The translations under genes and the position numbers were made by a program. A DNA stretch of 64,000 nucleotides from contig CP097899.1 in assembly GCA_023639215.1 (NCBI GenBank), positions 4,026,001 through 4,090,000 on the forward strand. The letters run 5' to 3'. Shown piece after piece: positions 33,330-42,097 of this stretch (positions are counted from its first letter, which is position 1; every line of letters starts with the position of its first letter). The DNA comes from Candidatus Pristimantibacillus lignocellulolyticus (GTDB taxonomy: Bacteria; Bacillota; Bacilli; Paenibacillales; Paenibacillaceae). The notes under the pieces were generated by a model, which saw nothing but the letters and a program-made list of their open reading frames with translations, had not been told where the DNA came from and did not search any database.

Positions 33330-33587
33330 ATGGATCAGACGTTCACCATTATTTTTGTTTGGATTATTGCTAACTTTTTAGCCGTTTTTCGATTCGTAAT
33401 GTTTTCTGGTATGAATAAAAAAATAGTGATTTTTACATTGATTATGATAAATTTAATTTTGGGCGGGATCTATACTGTTTATCAAGTAGGCATAGAAAAT
33501 GTAAATAAATCGAGTTTGATTGTAATTGCTGTTATTGTTTCTGTTGTTATGCTTTTTGTATATTATAAGCACCATACTAGAAAATGA
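33330..33587 (+). CDS. Small membrane protein, possible immunity protein
   Basis: An 85-residue protein with three hydrophobic segments (about residues 4-22, 30-47, 58-77) and a basic tail (YKHHTRK). AAGGAGGA lies 7 nt before the ATG, an excellent site. The family is not recognised. Its place between Rhs-like and toxin-tip-like debris suggests an orphan immunity protein, but that is inference. Confidence 0.5.
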   Translation: MDQTFTIIFVWIIANFLAVFRFVMFSGMNKKIVIFTLIMINLILGGIYTVYQVGIENVNKSSLIVIAVIVSVVMLFVYYKHHTRK

Positions 33588-33678
33588 GGTAATAAGGAAG
33601 AGCGACTACAGGTTTACTTTCTAAATTGATGGATAATTATAATATTCTGATGTAGATACCTTCATTTATGCTAGTTTA

Positions 33679-33715
33679 GCCACATGCGAGTGAAAAACCT
33701 CCATGTGGTTTTCTT
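33679..33715 (+). terminator. Intrinsic terminator, duplicated at 34275
   Basis: GCCACATG pairs with CATGTGGT, followed by TTTCTT. The loop GCGAGTG-AA-AACCTC is nearly the same as in the copy at 34275, suggesting that both modules derive from duplicated immunity-gene ends. Confidence 0.65.
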
Positions 33716-33749
33716 AATAATAATGATTATTGACATAAACATTATTAAT

Positions 33750-33980
33750 ATAAAAGTAAGAAAGGGAATCGAGCATTACATTACAGGTTATGGGCATATT
33801 GGGAGGAGTTTAAGTATGGTGTGCGACATCAGCTTCGGTGGTGGGGACTATGTTAGAGGTGTTCCGCCTCGTTATATAGAATATGTGCTAAGTAGTGTTT
33901 CAGGTGTTAAGCAAGCAAACGGAAATTACTCGTATATTTCATGCACACTAGAGGTAGTAATTAATGTTTTTGGAGCGTAG
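33750..33980 (+). pseudogene. Detached polymorphic-toxin C-terminal tip
   Basis: The open frame encodes GIEHYITGYGHIG and RGVPPRYIEYVLSSVSGVKQANGNYSYISCTLEVVINVFGA. The pattern (rGVppryIdyVL..G...NgnysY.s..leVvin) is what Rhs/CDI-type toxin tips look like. The N-terminal core is missing and the frame runs back into a terminator, so it is an orphan tip or remnant. It is followed 27 bp later by a good candidate immunity gene. Confidence 0.45.
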
Positions 33981-34007
33981 TGACAGTAATAACAAAGTAG
34001 GTGAAGT

Positions 34008-34265
34008 ATGGACAATATAAAGAGGATGATTGAACGGTGTGAGTTTTTTCTGGAAGGAAAATGTTCAATTGAAGAATTTCAACAAAGATTACTAACCTTT
34101 ACTATGAGCGAACTATCAAGCGATCTTTATGAGTTTATTCCTACTCTGGAAAATGAATTGGCAGAAATTAGGTTTTGTTATGATGAAATCGAACATCTGA
34201 GATTATCAACACCTTATGTTATAGGATTTCGTGAAATCTTGTTTAACTATGCTTCTAGATCTTAA
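34008..34265 (+). CDS. Putative immunity protein of a polymorphic toxin
   Basis: An 85-residue acidic, all-helical protein (MDNIKRMIERCEFFLEGKCSIEEFQQRLLTF and onward), probably cytosolic. Its size, composition and position directly behind a toxin-tip-like frame match orphan immunity proteins of Rhs/CDI systems. AGGTGAAGT upstream is a modest ribosome site. The family name is not assigned. It is followed by a terminator duplicated from 33679. Confidence 0.55.
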   Translation: MDNIKRMIERCEFFLEGKCSIEEFQQRLLTFTMSELSSDLYEFIPTLENELAEIRFCYDEIEHLRLSTPYVIGFREILFNYASRS

Positions 34266-34274
34266 TTATTTCAA

Positions 34275-34312
34275 GCCACATGCGAGTGTAATAACTCCAA
34301 GTGGTTTCTTTT
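34275..34312 (+). terminator. Intrinsic terminator, copy of 33679
   Basis: GCCACATG pairs with CAAGTGGT, then TTTCTTTT. The ABC pseudogene begins immediately after, marking a junction. Confidence 0.6.
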
Positions 34313-35058
34313 GAGTAACCTTAGTATTGCATTCGTGACTTGGGTCGGTGGTAATGCAGTACTTGGTCAAACGCTAGAATTTGGTGTGTTATATGCATTC
34401 ATTACATATATCCGCCAGTTCTTCCAACCTATCAATGGCATTACTCAACAGTGGAATACATTGCAATCTGCAACGGTTGCTGTGAATAGGATATGGGGAG
34501 TGCTTGAACTGAAGCCAGAAATAATGGATCATACAAAGTCTAAAAAAGTTGAAGTTGAATCAGTACAAGGTCGTATTGATTTCAATCATATCACTTTTGC
34601 ATATGGAAACGGTTCGCCGGTCTTTAGAGGGCTTGATCTACACATTAGACCGAGCGAGATGATAGGCATCGTTGGTACAACCGGTGCGAGGGAGTGGATT
34701 GTCAGCAGGTGAACGGCAATTATTATCATTTACTCGTATTATTGTTTTTCGTCCGAAGATCCTTATTCTGGATGAAGCGACAGCCAATCTTGATTCACAG
34801 ACAGAGCAACTGATTCAACGTGCATTGCATATTGTCTCTGAAGGGCGAACAACGATGGTTATAGCACATCGTTTATTTACGATTATGCATGCTGATCGGA
34901 TTATCGTTATGCATCATGGCGAGATCGTTGAGTCAAGGACACATTCTCAGCTACTTGAGCTAAATGGTTTCTATGAGGAATATCGTCATTCACAAAGTGA
35001 AACGACGGAGCGGGATGTTAATAATGCAACTAAAGAGCTTATAGAAGTTGTTAGATAG
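34311..35058 (+). pseudogene. Collapsed ABC exporter (MsbA/LmrA-type half transporter)
   Basis: The first part matches the last helices of an exporter membrane domain (QTLEFGVLYAFITYIRQFFQPI) and the NBD start up to a broken Walker A (IGIVGTTGA). A shift of frame then joins to the signature and Walker B (GLSAGERQLLSF, ILILDEATANLD), the H-loop AHRL and the end. About 70 residues between Walker A and the signature are lost, as is most of the membrane domain, whose place is taken by the terminator at 34275. Not functional. Confidence 0.85.
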
Positions 35059-35089
35059 GGAGATGGACAAGTAAAGATGTTAACACTAG

Positions 35090-35127
35090 AAATCCTTTTG
35101 TCAGTATATTGATGAAAGGATTTTTTC
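35090..35127 (+). terminator. Intrinsic terminator of the former ABC gene
   Basis: AAATCCTTT pairs with AAAGGATTT and is followed by a T run. Confidence 0.7.
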
Positions 35128-35203
35128 ATATGGAGGTATCTACTAAGTAATTAAAATACAACATCTATTAATGTGAATCATTAATTCTAAGTGAATCGAT
35201 ACA

Positions 35204-35215
35204 GAACATATGTTC
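35204..35215. promoter_or_regulatory. LexA/DinR-like box 1
   Basis: GAACATATGTTC, inside the larger palindrome ACAGAACATATGTTCTGT, fits the Gram-positive SOS box core GAACnnnnGTTC. Confidence 0.45.
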
Positions 35216-35361
35216 TGTATGGTTAAAAGTGGCACTTTTCTTGAAGCTAAAATCGAAAAAGTCATCGAAAATATACGGTGATAGAATGAAAATGATGTAA
35301 TATTAAGGTTATTTGGTGTATTATGGTAATAATGCGATAAATGTAGAAGTTAGAAATTTGA

Positions 35362-35373
35362 GAACATACGTTC
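35362..35373. promoter_or_regulatory. LexA/DinR-like box 2
   Basis: GAACATACGTTC lies about 65 nt upstream of the serine hydrolase start and 158 bp from the first box, close to a TATAAT-like sequence at 35386. Confidence 0.45.
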
Positions 35374-35437
35374 TATTCTGGTGTATATAATTGCATCAGA
35401 GATAGATTGTATATCTATAATAAAGGTGGAATAATAT

Positions 35438-36355
35438 TTGCAAAAGAACTGGAATGACGCGAGTATTCATTTATCTGACTTATTAAAGCGTGAAAAAATA
35501 CATAGTTGCCTAATAAGTAAAGACGACACACTCGTATTTCAATATTATAAAAATAATAAATTAGAGAAGAAGATGCATAAGATTAATTCATGCACAAAAA
35601 GCATAACTTCAAGTCTTGTTGGCATAGCACTAGAGCAGCACTTAATACCTGACCTTTCAACTCCAATATCTGAGTACTTTCCTTCAATAATTCGTGATAC
35701 CGACTCAAGAAAGCAGAGCATAACTATTAATCATTTACTTTCAATGAGTGCAGGTTTCAATTGGCCAGAGATGAGCGAATGGGGAGGGTGGCCACAAATG
35801 ATACATAGTCCTAATTGGGTTAAGTATGTATTAGAGCGACCCCTTATAAGTTCTCCAGGTGAATCAATGAATTATAACTCTGGTTGTAGTCAGTTATTAT
35901 CAGCTATCATTCAAATAACAGCTAACATGAGTGCAAAAGAATTTGCTGATCAATACTTATTCAACCACTTGAAATTTAACGATTATATTTGGCATGAAGA
36001 TCCACAAGGAATCAATATCGGTGGATTCGGAATACATCTAACAACTCAAGACATGCATAAATTTGGTGAGTTACATTTAAAGAATGGCAAATGGGAAAAA
36101 AAACAGTTAATAAGCGAGCAGTGGATTGCTTATATTTCTGAGCCTCAATATCTAACTTATGAGCACTTTGGACATTATGGGGGACATTGGTGGATTTCTG
36201 AAACATCTAATTCAGAAAGGTTTTATTATGCAATGGGGATGGGTGGTAACTATATTTGTGTAGCACCCACTAAAGGAATGGTAATTACAATAACGAATGA
36301 TACATACGGAGACACACTTAAGCCTCTTCAATTTATTAGAAGTATATTGGGGTAA
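35438..36355 (+). CDS. Beta-lactamase/PBP-family serine hydrolase
   Basis: A 305-residue class C beta-lactamase-like hydrolase (esterase, DD-peptidase or amide hydrolase). The catalytic SxxK is SCTK (near residue 52), YNS (near residue 147) is the YxN, and GMGG near residue 266 stands for the KTG/HxG box. It has no signal peptide, so it appears cytosolic. It starts at TTG with AGGTGGA upstream. It lies alone behind two LexA-like palindromes. The natural substrate is unknown. Confidence 0.8.
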   Translation: MQKNWNDASIHLSDLLKREKIHSCLISKDDTLVFQYYKNNKLEKKMHKINSCTKSITSSLVGIALEQHLIPDLSTPISEYFPSIIRDTDSRKQSITINHLLSMSAGFNWPEMSEWGGWPQMIHSPNWVKYVLERPLISSPGESMNYNSGCSQLLSAIIQITANMSAKEFADQYLFNHLKFNDYIWHEDPQGINIGGFGIHLTTQDMHKFGELHLKNGKWEKKQLISEQWIAYISEPQYLTYEHFGHYGGHWWISETSNSERFYYAMGMGGNYICVAPTKGMVITITNDTYGDTLKPLQFIRSILG

Positions 36356-36502
36356 ACAAACGTTGATTCAAAAAGAAATATACATGTAGTGAAACCACCT
36401 ACCATTCGACCACCTAAGAATGTCTACTGATTAACATTTGTTAGGTATCGGGGTAGGTGGCAGTACACTACTGACTGATATGTATTGAGTTATTAATTTT
36501 AC

Positions 36503-37543
36503 TCAATAGAAGTACGTATCGAAAGTGTACCCGTTTTTCCCGTAGAATGTTACATTACCGAATGTAACTTCCTCAGGAATGTCAAAAAACATGCCTTGTT
36601 TACCTGTGATATCATAGGTAACTTTGACTCTCTCTCCATCAGCGATGTAATCTACCTCAAAATGTGTGTATTCCATATCAAGTCCTTGTTCAAACATACC
36701 AACACTAACGTGATGTCCAAACCTTTGGACGGCTACGTCTGGTCCGTCATACTCATCTATGACCATTGACATGCTCGAGTCCAGTTTTCCGTTTTTCAAA
36801 CGGTCGATGTAATTCCTACAGAGAAATTTTTTGTCATCTTCCTCTTCGATAAGTAGCACTACTGCTGTATATTTATCGAGTATAATCTTGTCTAAAACAT
36901 GAAGGCCATTCGAAGTGATATAATCAGACAATTCTTCTTCGGTTATTACTTTTCCTGAGGGGTCATCATACTCGAGAGGTTGCTCGCCTAGCCACATTTC
37001 CCATTCCTCTGGTGATTGGAGTTCAGCGCGATAGTGATCATCTGTTGTGAGGATCGCTGTTCGAGTCGCTACATCCCAATCAATGGAAATCCCAATTCGT
37101 TCTGCAGTGGCACGCAACGGAACCATGATATCATCCTCTAAGAGATAAGGCGGGGGACTTTGCCAATCGATCATGATATCAGCAACATCTACGCTAGAAT
37201 CAATGAACATGTAATTACTTTTATCTGCATAAATTTTAAGATTGCCATTGAAATGTGAAATAAGAACGCTCGAATCATCTTCATATAGAAACTCTGTAAT
37301 ATCTGCTTGAATGTCTGGATGCTCAAAAAGTTGGGCGGGAACGTAAGTTTTTCCTTTTACTAGCGTCGGTTGAGGACCTTGAAGCGTAATTAACTGTCCA
37401 TTAATTGTAACGGAAGGTTGACTGACTGTACGTTGACTAAAATCGAAAGGATTAGGTGATGCAGAAGCAGCATAGAACGGAGTCGAATAAGAAGCCAATA
37501 GCAACAGAATAAGCAATGAGTATGTATAGCAACTTTTGGGCAT
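36503..37543 (-). CDS. Exported protein with copper amine oxidase-like N-terminal (stalk) domain
   Basis: A 346-residue secreted protein. The signal peptide (LLILLLLASYSTPFYA) is followed by two stalk modules: VTINGQLITLQGPQPTLVKGKTYVPAQLF and MVPLRATAERIGISIDWDVATRTAIL. Such modules are usual in Paenibacillus surface proteins. The C-terminal half has no recognised family and is acidic. No membrane anchor is seen, so it is likely wall-bound or released. AAAGGAGAG precedes the ATG. Confidence 0.8.
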   Translation of the reverse strand: MPKSCYTYSLLILLLLASYSTPFYAASASPNPFDFSQRTVSQPSVTINGQLITLQGPQPTLVKGKTYVPAQLFEHPDIQADITEFLYEDDSSVLISHFNGNLKIYADKSNYMFIDSSVDVADIMIDWQSPPPYLLEDDIMVPLRATAERIGISIDWDVATRTAILTTDDHYRAELQSPEEWEMWLGEQPLEYDDPSGKVITEEELSDYITSNGLHVLDKIILDKYTAVVLLIEEEDDKKFLCRNYIDRLKNGKLDSSMSMVIDEYDGPDVAVQRFGHHVSVGMFEQGLDMEYTHFEVDYIADGERVKVTYDITGKQGMFFDIPEEVTFGNVTFYGKNGYTFDTYFY

Positions 37544-37712
37544 GTGTTAACTCTCCTTTTATTGTTTCTTATTGTAACAATTAACTAGATTAATAACCTG
37601 ATAATACCATATCGACGTAGATATACTAAAAAAATTAAGAATTGAAGCGGGAATAAATTGAGGTAGATAGGATTCAAAATAAAAGTATTTTTAAAAAGGA
37701 GTCAATGAAACT

Positions 37713-38066
37713 ATGCAGTTATTTAAGAAATTAAGAAACGATTATGTAATCTGGCATGCAAATAAGGTTAAGATACCCCAATTCACGCCAAACTGTATCA
37801 TTAGACAAAAGATCACTTTTTCTGGAAGAGTACAAAAGGTAGGGTTTCGCTTAGAAATATATTGTATTGCTAGAAGAATGAACTTAACCGGATGGGTGAA
37901 AAATTTAATAGATGGAAGTGTAGAGGCAGAATTCCAAGGAGAAGCGTCCCAAATAGATTTTCTGGTCAATAGCATGAAGTCATTGAAGCGGGCCTCAATA
38001 AAGAATATAACTACTATTGATCTCTCTATTAGAGAGGATAATGAAGGCTTTACAATAGTAGAATAA
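37713..38066 (+). CDS. Acylphosphatase-like protein
   Basis: A 117-residue protein whose residues 33-117 form an acylphosphatase domain: FSGRVQKVGFRLEIYCIARRMNLTGWVKNLIDGSVEAEFQGE. The catalytic Arg (GFR) and Asn (VKN) are present. Acylphosphatases hydrolyse acyl phosphates such as carbamoyl phosphate. An N-terminal extension of about 30 residues, basic and predicted helical, is unusual. AAAAAGGAG is the ribosome site. It is in line with, and may be co-transcribed with, the next small membrane gene. Confidence 0.85.
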   Translation: MQLFKKLRNDYVIWHANKVKIPQFTPNCIIRQKITFSGRVQKVGFRLEIYCIARRMNLTGWVKNLIDGSVEAEFQGEASQIDFLVNSMKSLKRASIKNITTIDLSIREDNEGFTIVE

Positions 38067-38133
38067 GTGAAACAATTATGTAAAGTAAAATAAAGTTCAA
38101 CAATCATGTAAACCCAAAGGAGATGAGATTGTA

Positions 38134-38397
38134 GTGAAGAAAATAATTGTTGGAGGCATCTTATTATTCTGTGGTGTTATTTTGTATTTAGGCATACATA
38201 TCCCAGCATCACACCATGCTTTAAAGTTAAGTGGATGGACAACTCCACCTGGAAGAATAGGAACTGCATTAAATGAAATGGGACTAGCTTCAGCTGCAAA
38301 CTATTCAGTAATCCTAATAATTGTTGGCATTATTTTATTACTATGGGGTTGTTTTGTTGATGAGATCATTAGTAGATATAAGAAATATAAAAAATAA
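38134..38397 (+). CDS. Small two-helix membrane protein
   Basis: An 87-residue protein with helices at about residues 4-21 and 58-76, an extracytoplasmic loop holding SGWTTPPGRIGTAL and a Lys-rich tail. GTG start with AAAGGAGATGAG upstream. The family is not recognised; similar small proteins with a W-x-x-PPG loop occur in Bacilli. Confidence 0.65.
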   Translation: MKKIIVGGILLFCGVILYLGIHIPASHHALKLSGWTTPPGRIGTALNEMGLASAANYSVILIIVGIILLLWGCFVDEIISRYKKYKK

Positions 38398-38537
38398 ACC
38401 TATCAACCTAACAACCCTTTACATTTAATTCAATCTAGGAGGAATATGCAAGTCGATAATAACAAAGAGCGAGTGGAGAGGGAAGGCTGGCAATACAAGC
38501 AGCTTTACCATCCCTATTTCCAGCCCTTTAACCCTTA

Positions 38538-39305
38538 TTATTTACTATTCATTTGAGCGATCCAATCCTCTATAGATTGAACAACCTTTTGTAATTGCTC
38601 CTCATCATCAATATCTGGATTATTATCACCTTTTTGCTTTCCATATGATCCAAATTGTCCATGATTTGCTCCGTCTATACTGACATACAAAGTGTCTGCA
38701 GGTAGGTTGTTTTTGGCAGTTTCCCAATCTTCTCTATTGAGAACTCCATCTGCTGTACCTGTAATTTGCAAAACAGATAGATCAGTATCTTTTATTGATC
38801 CAGTCTTATCGGCATAAGAAGCCAAGAAATATACACCTTTAAGCTTCTCACTGTGTTCAGAAGCATATCTGGCAGCAAATGAACCTCCTAATGAGTGTCC
38901 CCCAATAACAAATGATTCGTCTGGGTGTTCGTTAATAAAGGAGTCAGCTTTATTTTGACCGAAAATCGCTAAATTCAGCGGCATTTCTGCAATATATACA
39001 CGATGTCCTAGTTTGGCTAGTTCTCTCGCAAAGAGGGAGTAGCTTTCCGGTTCTACAAGACCTCCAGGATAAAAAATAATATTCGGTTCGATTACCGTCC
39101 CATTTTGAGGTTCATATTTGTAACCGTCTTTAACCGCTGTTACTGTTACCTGATTATTGTTCTGAAAAGCGAGTTCCGCTTGACTGGAAGGACTGTAGGT
39201 CATCGAATTGAGGAATATCCATAAGCCAATTGCAACAATTACAATAAATGAACATCCCCATAATAGTATTTTAGTCCATTTGTTTTTTTTCTTTGTTTTT
39301 GCCAT
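38538..39305 (-). CDS. Membrane-anchored alpha/beta hydrolase
   Basis: A 255-residue protein with an N-terminal Lys-rich segment and one membrane helix (residues 13-33), then an extracellular hydrolase domain. The nucleophile elbow is GGHSLGG (near residue 135), the Asp is in TGTADGVL and the His in DGANHGQFG, so the triad is complete. This matches the alpha/beta-hydrolase_5-type family with oxyanion residues in FYPGGLVEPESY. It lies 42 bp after CtaA on the same strand, so they are probably co-transcribed. The substrate is unknown. Confidence 0.85.
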   Translation of the reverse strand: MAKTKKKNKWTKILLWGCSFIVIVAIGLWIFLNSMTYSPSSQAELAFQNNNQVTVTAVKDGYKYEPQNGTVIEPNIIFYPGGLVEPESYSLFARELAKLGHRVYIAEMPLNLAIFGQNKADSFINEHPDESFVIGGHSLGGSFAARYASEHSEKLKGVYFLASYADKTGSIKDTDLSVLQITGTADGVLNREDWETAKNNLPADTLYVSIDGANHGQFGSYGKQKGDNNPDIDDEEQLQKVVQSIEDWIAQMNSK

Positions 39306-39347
39306 AGTAAAATCTCCTTCTCAATAATTTACTTTTATATTGAATAT

Positions 39348-40280
39348 TTAATACTTTTCAGGCTTTGTTAGTCTCCAAACGATATAGCTCATGTATGATA
39401 GGAGTCCGAAAAGAACAGCGATGCTCGTCATATGAGCAAGTACAACAAACATATACACCTCAGGGCGATGAATTGTAAGCATTAAACCAGCGCCGGAAAG
39501 GACTTGAAACAGAATAAGGATAACTGAGATATTTCCTAAAATTTTCAGCTCTCTATTATTATTGTATTTTCTGAAAATTATAAACGAAAGAACCACGATA
39601 AGAAAAACAAGAATAAATCCTGCTAAGCGGTGAATGAATACGATCCACTCTCCGGATAGATCTGGTAGCAGCGATCCATTGCACAGAGGGAATCCAGAGC
39701 ATGCGCCTGCTGAATCGGTATGACTTACAAATGCTCCACTATAAACAACCACATATGAGTAAATCGTCACTATCCATACGAAATTACGAAACTTTCTACT
39801 CGTTCTTGGCATTCTGCGAAACTCCTCAAGACCACCCAGCTTTTCCTCCGCCCTCGCTCCAAGACTCGTCATCAAAGAACTGGCAAGAGAAATGAAGGCA
39901 AAACCTAGATGCAGCGCCATAACTGGAGGAGACTGCGAGAATACAACTGCTAACGCACCCATTACACCTTGAATACTTACAAATATGAACGTAAGTAAAG
40001 AGAAGAATTGTAAATCTCTCCGTTTTTGACTGTACAAAATAAATAACAAGAGAGTAGCTACTGCTAAAATTCCCGCAGTCGTACTCACCAGTCGATGCGT
40101 GTATTCAATGACCGAAGCAATGGTATGAGCAGGAACGAATTTACCGTGACATAACGGCCATTCGGTTCCACAACCCAGCCCGGACTCAGTTCGTGTAACA
40201 ATTCCTCCGCCAAAGGTGGCAAAGAACATAAAAATTGTGGTTACATAACTGAACCTTTTCAAAAGTGTACTATTTTTCAA
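39348..40280 (-). CDS. ctaA: Heme A synthase-like protein (CtaA/COX15)
   Basis: A 310-residue, eight-helix membrane enzyme that oxidises heme O to heme A for cytochrome aa3. Seen: the GCGTEWPLCHG cysteine pair, the glutamate and heme His in IEYTHRLVSTTAG, a second pair CSGFPLCNG, and heme His in FIHRLAG and VLAHMTS. It is next to a hydrolase and TetR rather than a cta operon, so it may be a second copy serving another need. Confidence 0.85.
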   Translation of the reverse strand: MKNSTLLKRFSYVTTIFMFFATFGGGIVTRTESGLGCGTEWPLCHGKFVPAHTIASVIEYTHRLVSTTAGILAVATLLLFILYSQKRRDLQFFSLLTFIFVSIQGVMGALAVVFSQSPPVMALHLGFAFISLASSLMTSLGARAEEKLGGLEEFRRMPRTSRKFRNFVWIVTIYSYVVVYSGAFVSHTDSAGACSGFPLCNGSLLPDLSGEWIVFIHRLAGFILVFLIVVLSFIIFRKYNNNRELKILGNISVILILFQVLSGAGLMLTIHRPEVYMFVVLAHMTSIAVLFGLLSYMSYIVWRLTKPEKY

Positions 40281-40346
40281 CTCAAATTCACCTGCTCGCT
40301 TTATTATTTATATTGAATAACTGCTTCAATTCTAGTAAATTATATA

Positions 40347-40354
40347 TACCGGTA
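40347..40354. promoter_or_regulatory. Possible TetR operator
   Basis: TACCGGTA, a perfect 8-bp palindrome in TATATATACCGGTAAGTAAA, lies between the divergent ctaA-hydrolase unit and the TetR gene. Confidence 0.35.
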
Positions 40355-40422
40355 AGTAAAATAACAAGGTTAGTTTGTTCAAATGGATAACTTGTCACAA
40401 AATATTCACGGAGGTAATGAAG

Positions 40423-41037
40423 ATGAATAAAGATTTACAACGCTCACCAGGAAGACCGAAACAAGCTGAGAATGATTTACCCATACAAGATATAATTCTT
40501 CGAACGGCCGCCAAACTGTTTATGGAGCATGGATATGAACCCGTGTCGCTCCAGCAAATCGCTAAAGCTTGCAATGTAACTAAACCTTCGATATATTATC
40601 ATTTCACTAGTAAACCGGAACTTTTTAAAATCGCGGTCACGACAATGTTTAAGAATGTACAACAAGCTACGTCACGATTATTAAGAGAAGCAGACCATCT
40701 AGAGGCAGGACTGCTAAATGTGGCAAAAGTAAGATTGGCTAATCCTCATTCGGACATTGAGACAATTCTAAGAGATGCGGAGAGATATTTGAGTGAGATA
40801 CAGATACAGGAAATTAGAGAAGCTGAAAATAAGATTTACGAAGAGCTGGCTAATTATTTTGAAGCTGCAATGGATAAAAACATTCTTCGTAGGAATAATT
40901 CGATGCTTCTTGCCCAAATTTTCTCGACTATGATGGTAATTGGTAATAAGGGAGATATAATAAGAAAATCTGATCCAACATTAGATTTATCAAAGGAGAT
41001 TGTCGGATTATTTTTGAGAGGTACTTTGGTAAAGTAA
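40423..41037 (+). CDS. TetR-family transcriptional regulator
   Basis: A 204-residue regulator with an N-terminal HTH (FMEHGYEPVSLQQIAKACNVTKPSIYYHFTSKPELF) preceded by a basic SPGRPKQ arm. The C-terminal domain carries a ligand pocket of unknown specificity. ATG 40423 lies 8 nt after GGAGG; the frame upstream is open but not needed. It is divergent from ctaA and the hydrolase and probably represses them. Confidence 0.85.
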   Translation: MNKDLQRSPGRPKQAENDLPIQDIILRTAAKLFMEHGYEPVSLQQIAKACNVTKPSIYYHFTSKPELFKIAVTTMFKNVQQATSRLLREADHLEAGLLNVAKVRLANPHSDIETILRDAERYLSEIQIQEIREAENKIYEELANYFEAAMDKNILRRNNSMLLAQIFSTMMVIGNKGDIIRKSDPTLDLSKEIVGLFLRGTLVK

Positions 41038-41776
41038 ATGGTCATTAGCGTATTGAAAAAGGGAGCAGCTGCAGCTTCGATATACTGCTCCTAGATGCTG
41101 ATCTAACTTTTCCCATTAGCTATACAATTATTTGATTCATCTTTTTGAGTAAATAGTAAATATACCAAAACACAGAACGTTTTGGTAAATAATAAGCTAT
41201 CTAGAAGAAGGAGATGAGCAACTACATTTAAAAACGCTTTCATAAATAATCCATTGTTAAGTGTGAAAGCAACATGTGACTATATGATAATGAAGTCTAG
41301 GCGATGAAAATTATGTGATTATTGAGGAATATTAAAGTACATTATGAGGAATTATGCGGCTTATTATTAATGAATAGAATTTATAAAATTTAGATTATGA
41401 CGATTAATTTTTTTCATCATATTAGAACCGCGCTATGAAGATGTGTGACATACATGATTACATAACATAAGCAAAACCTAACAACTTGTTATTAACTTAA
41501 TTCAATATATTATTAATAGAACAAGAGACAAATAACAAAGTTGATCATTAACAATCTGAGATCATATTTGTTATACAAACAGAACAAGACTAACGTATTC
41601 AAATTATTTAGTAGAATATATGAAATTTGTGTCTAAGGACACAAAAATACCAACATAACTTAACCAAGAAAAGCCTGCTAACTCTGGCTTTTCCTTTTTT
41701 ATGTAGGAACATTTGTGTCACTAAAAAATGCACAAATGTCCCTACATAATCGTGTTTTGACACAAAGTTACCTACA
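41038..41776. other. Non-coding interval with clustered hairpins
   Basis: It holds a cre-like sequence (TAAAAACGCTTTCA, 41229-41242) with no gene behind it. It also holds a small hairpin TTTGTGTC/GACACAAA near 41627, a terminator-like AGAAAAGCC/GGCTTTTC with T run (41669-41700) and a strong hairpin ACATTTGTG/CACAAATGT flanked by TGTAGG/CCTACA (41702-41748). No supported gene. Confidence 0.45.
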
Positions 41777-41921
41777 TTGTTGTAGGAGAACAATAAAATA
41801 TGTAGATAACAATACGTCCCTAGCACGTTTTTTTATTTTAACTATATAAGTTGTTGTCTTTTGTTCGGGACAAGAACTTATATTGCTAACCGAAAATGGA
41901 CAAGAACTTGTATTATTAGCG
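41777..41921 (+). repeat. Hairpin repeat family, copy A
   Basis: Order: TTGTAGGAGAACAA, a decayed terminator-like stem before TTTTTTTATTTTAA, CTATATAAGTTGTTGTC facing GGACAAGAACTTATAT, then GAAAATGGACAAGAACTTGTAT. Same architecture as copies B, D and E, more diverged. Confidence 0.65.
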
Positions 41922-42097
41922 CTGAGTTTGTTTCTTAAGCCATTAATGGTGATTGTGGGGCTGAATGAAAGGTTGTTCGAATTACTCAATTGATAAAATA
42001 TTATGTTTAATCAACATATCTGTAGCTGCATTCAGCTACAGTCCTTCTAGATCTCAAAAATAAAAAGATTGTTCTTCTCTCATAAGATCCCAAAACA

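Noticed and set aside
41229..41242. cre site TAAAAACGCTTTCA
   Set aside because: It matches CcpA sites well but no gene starts within reach, so it is not listed as functional.
41608..41826. 72-residue minus-strand ORF in the hairpin cluster
   Set aside because: It is made of the inverted repeats themselves and has no start context.
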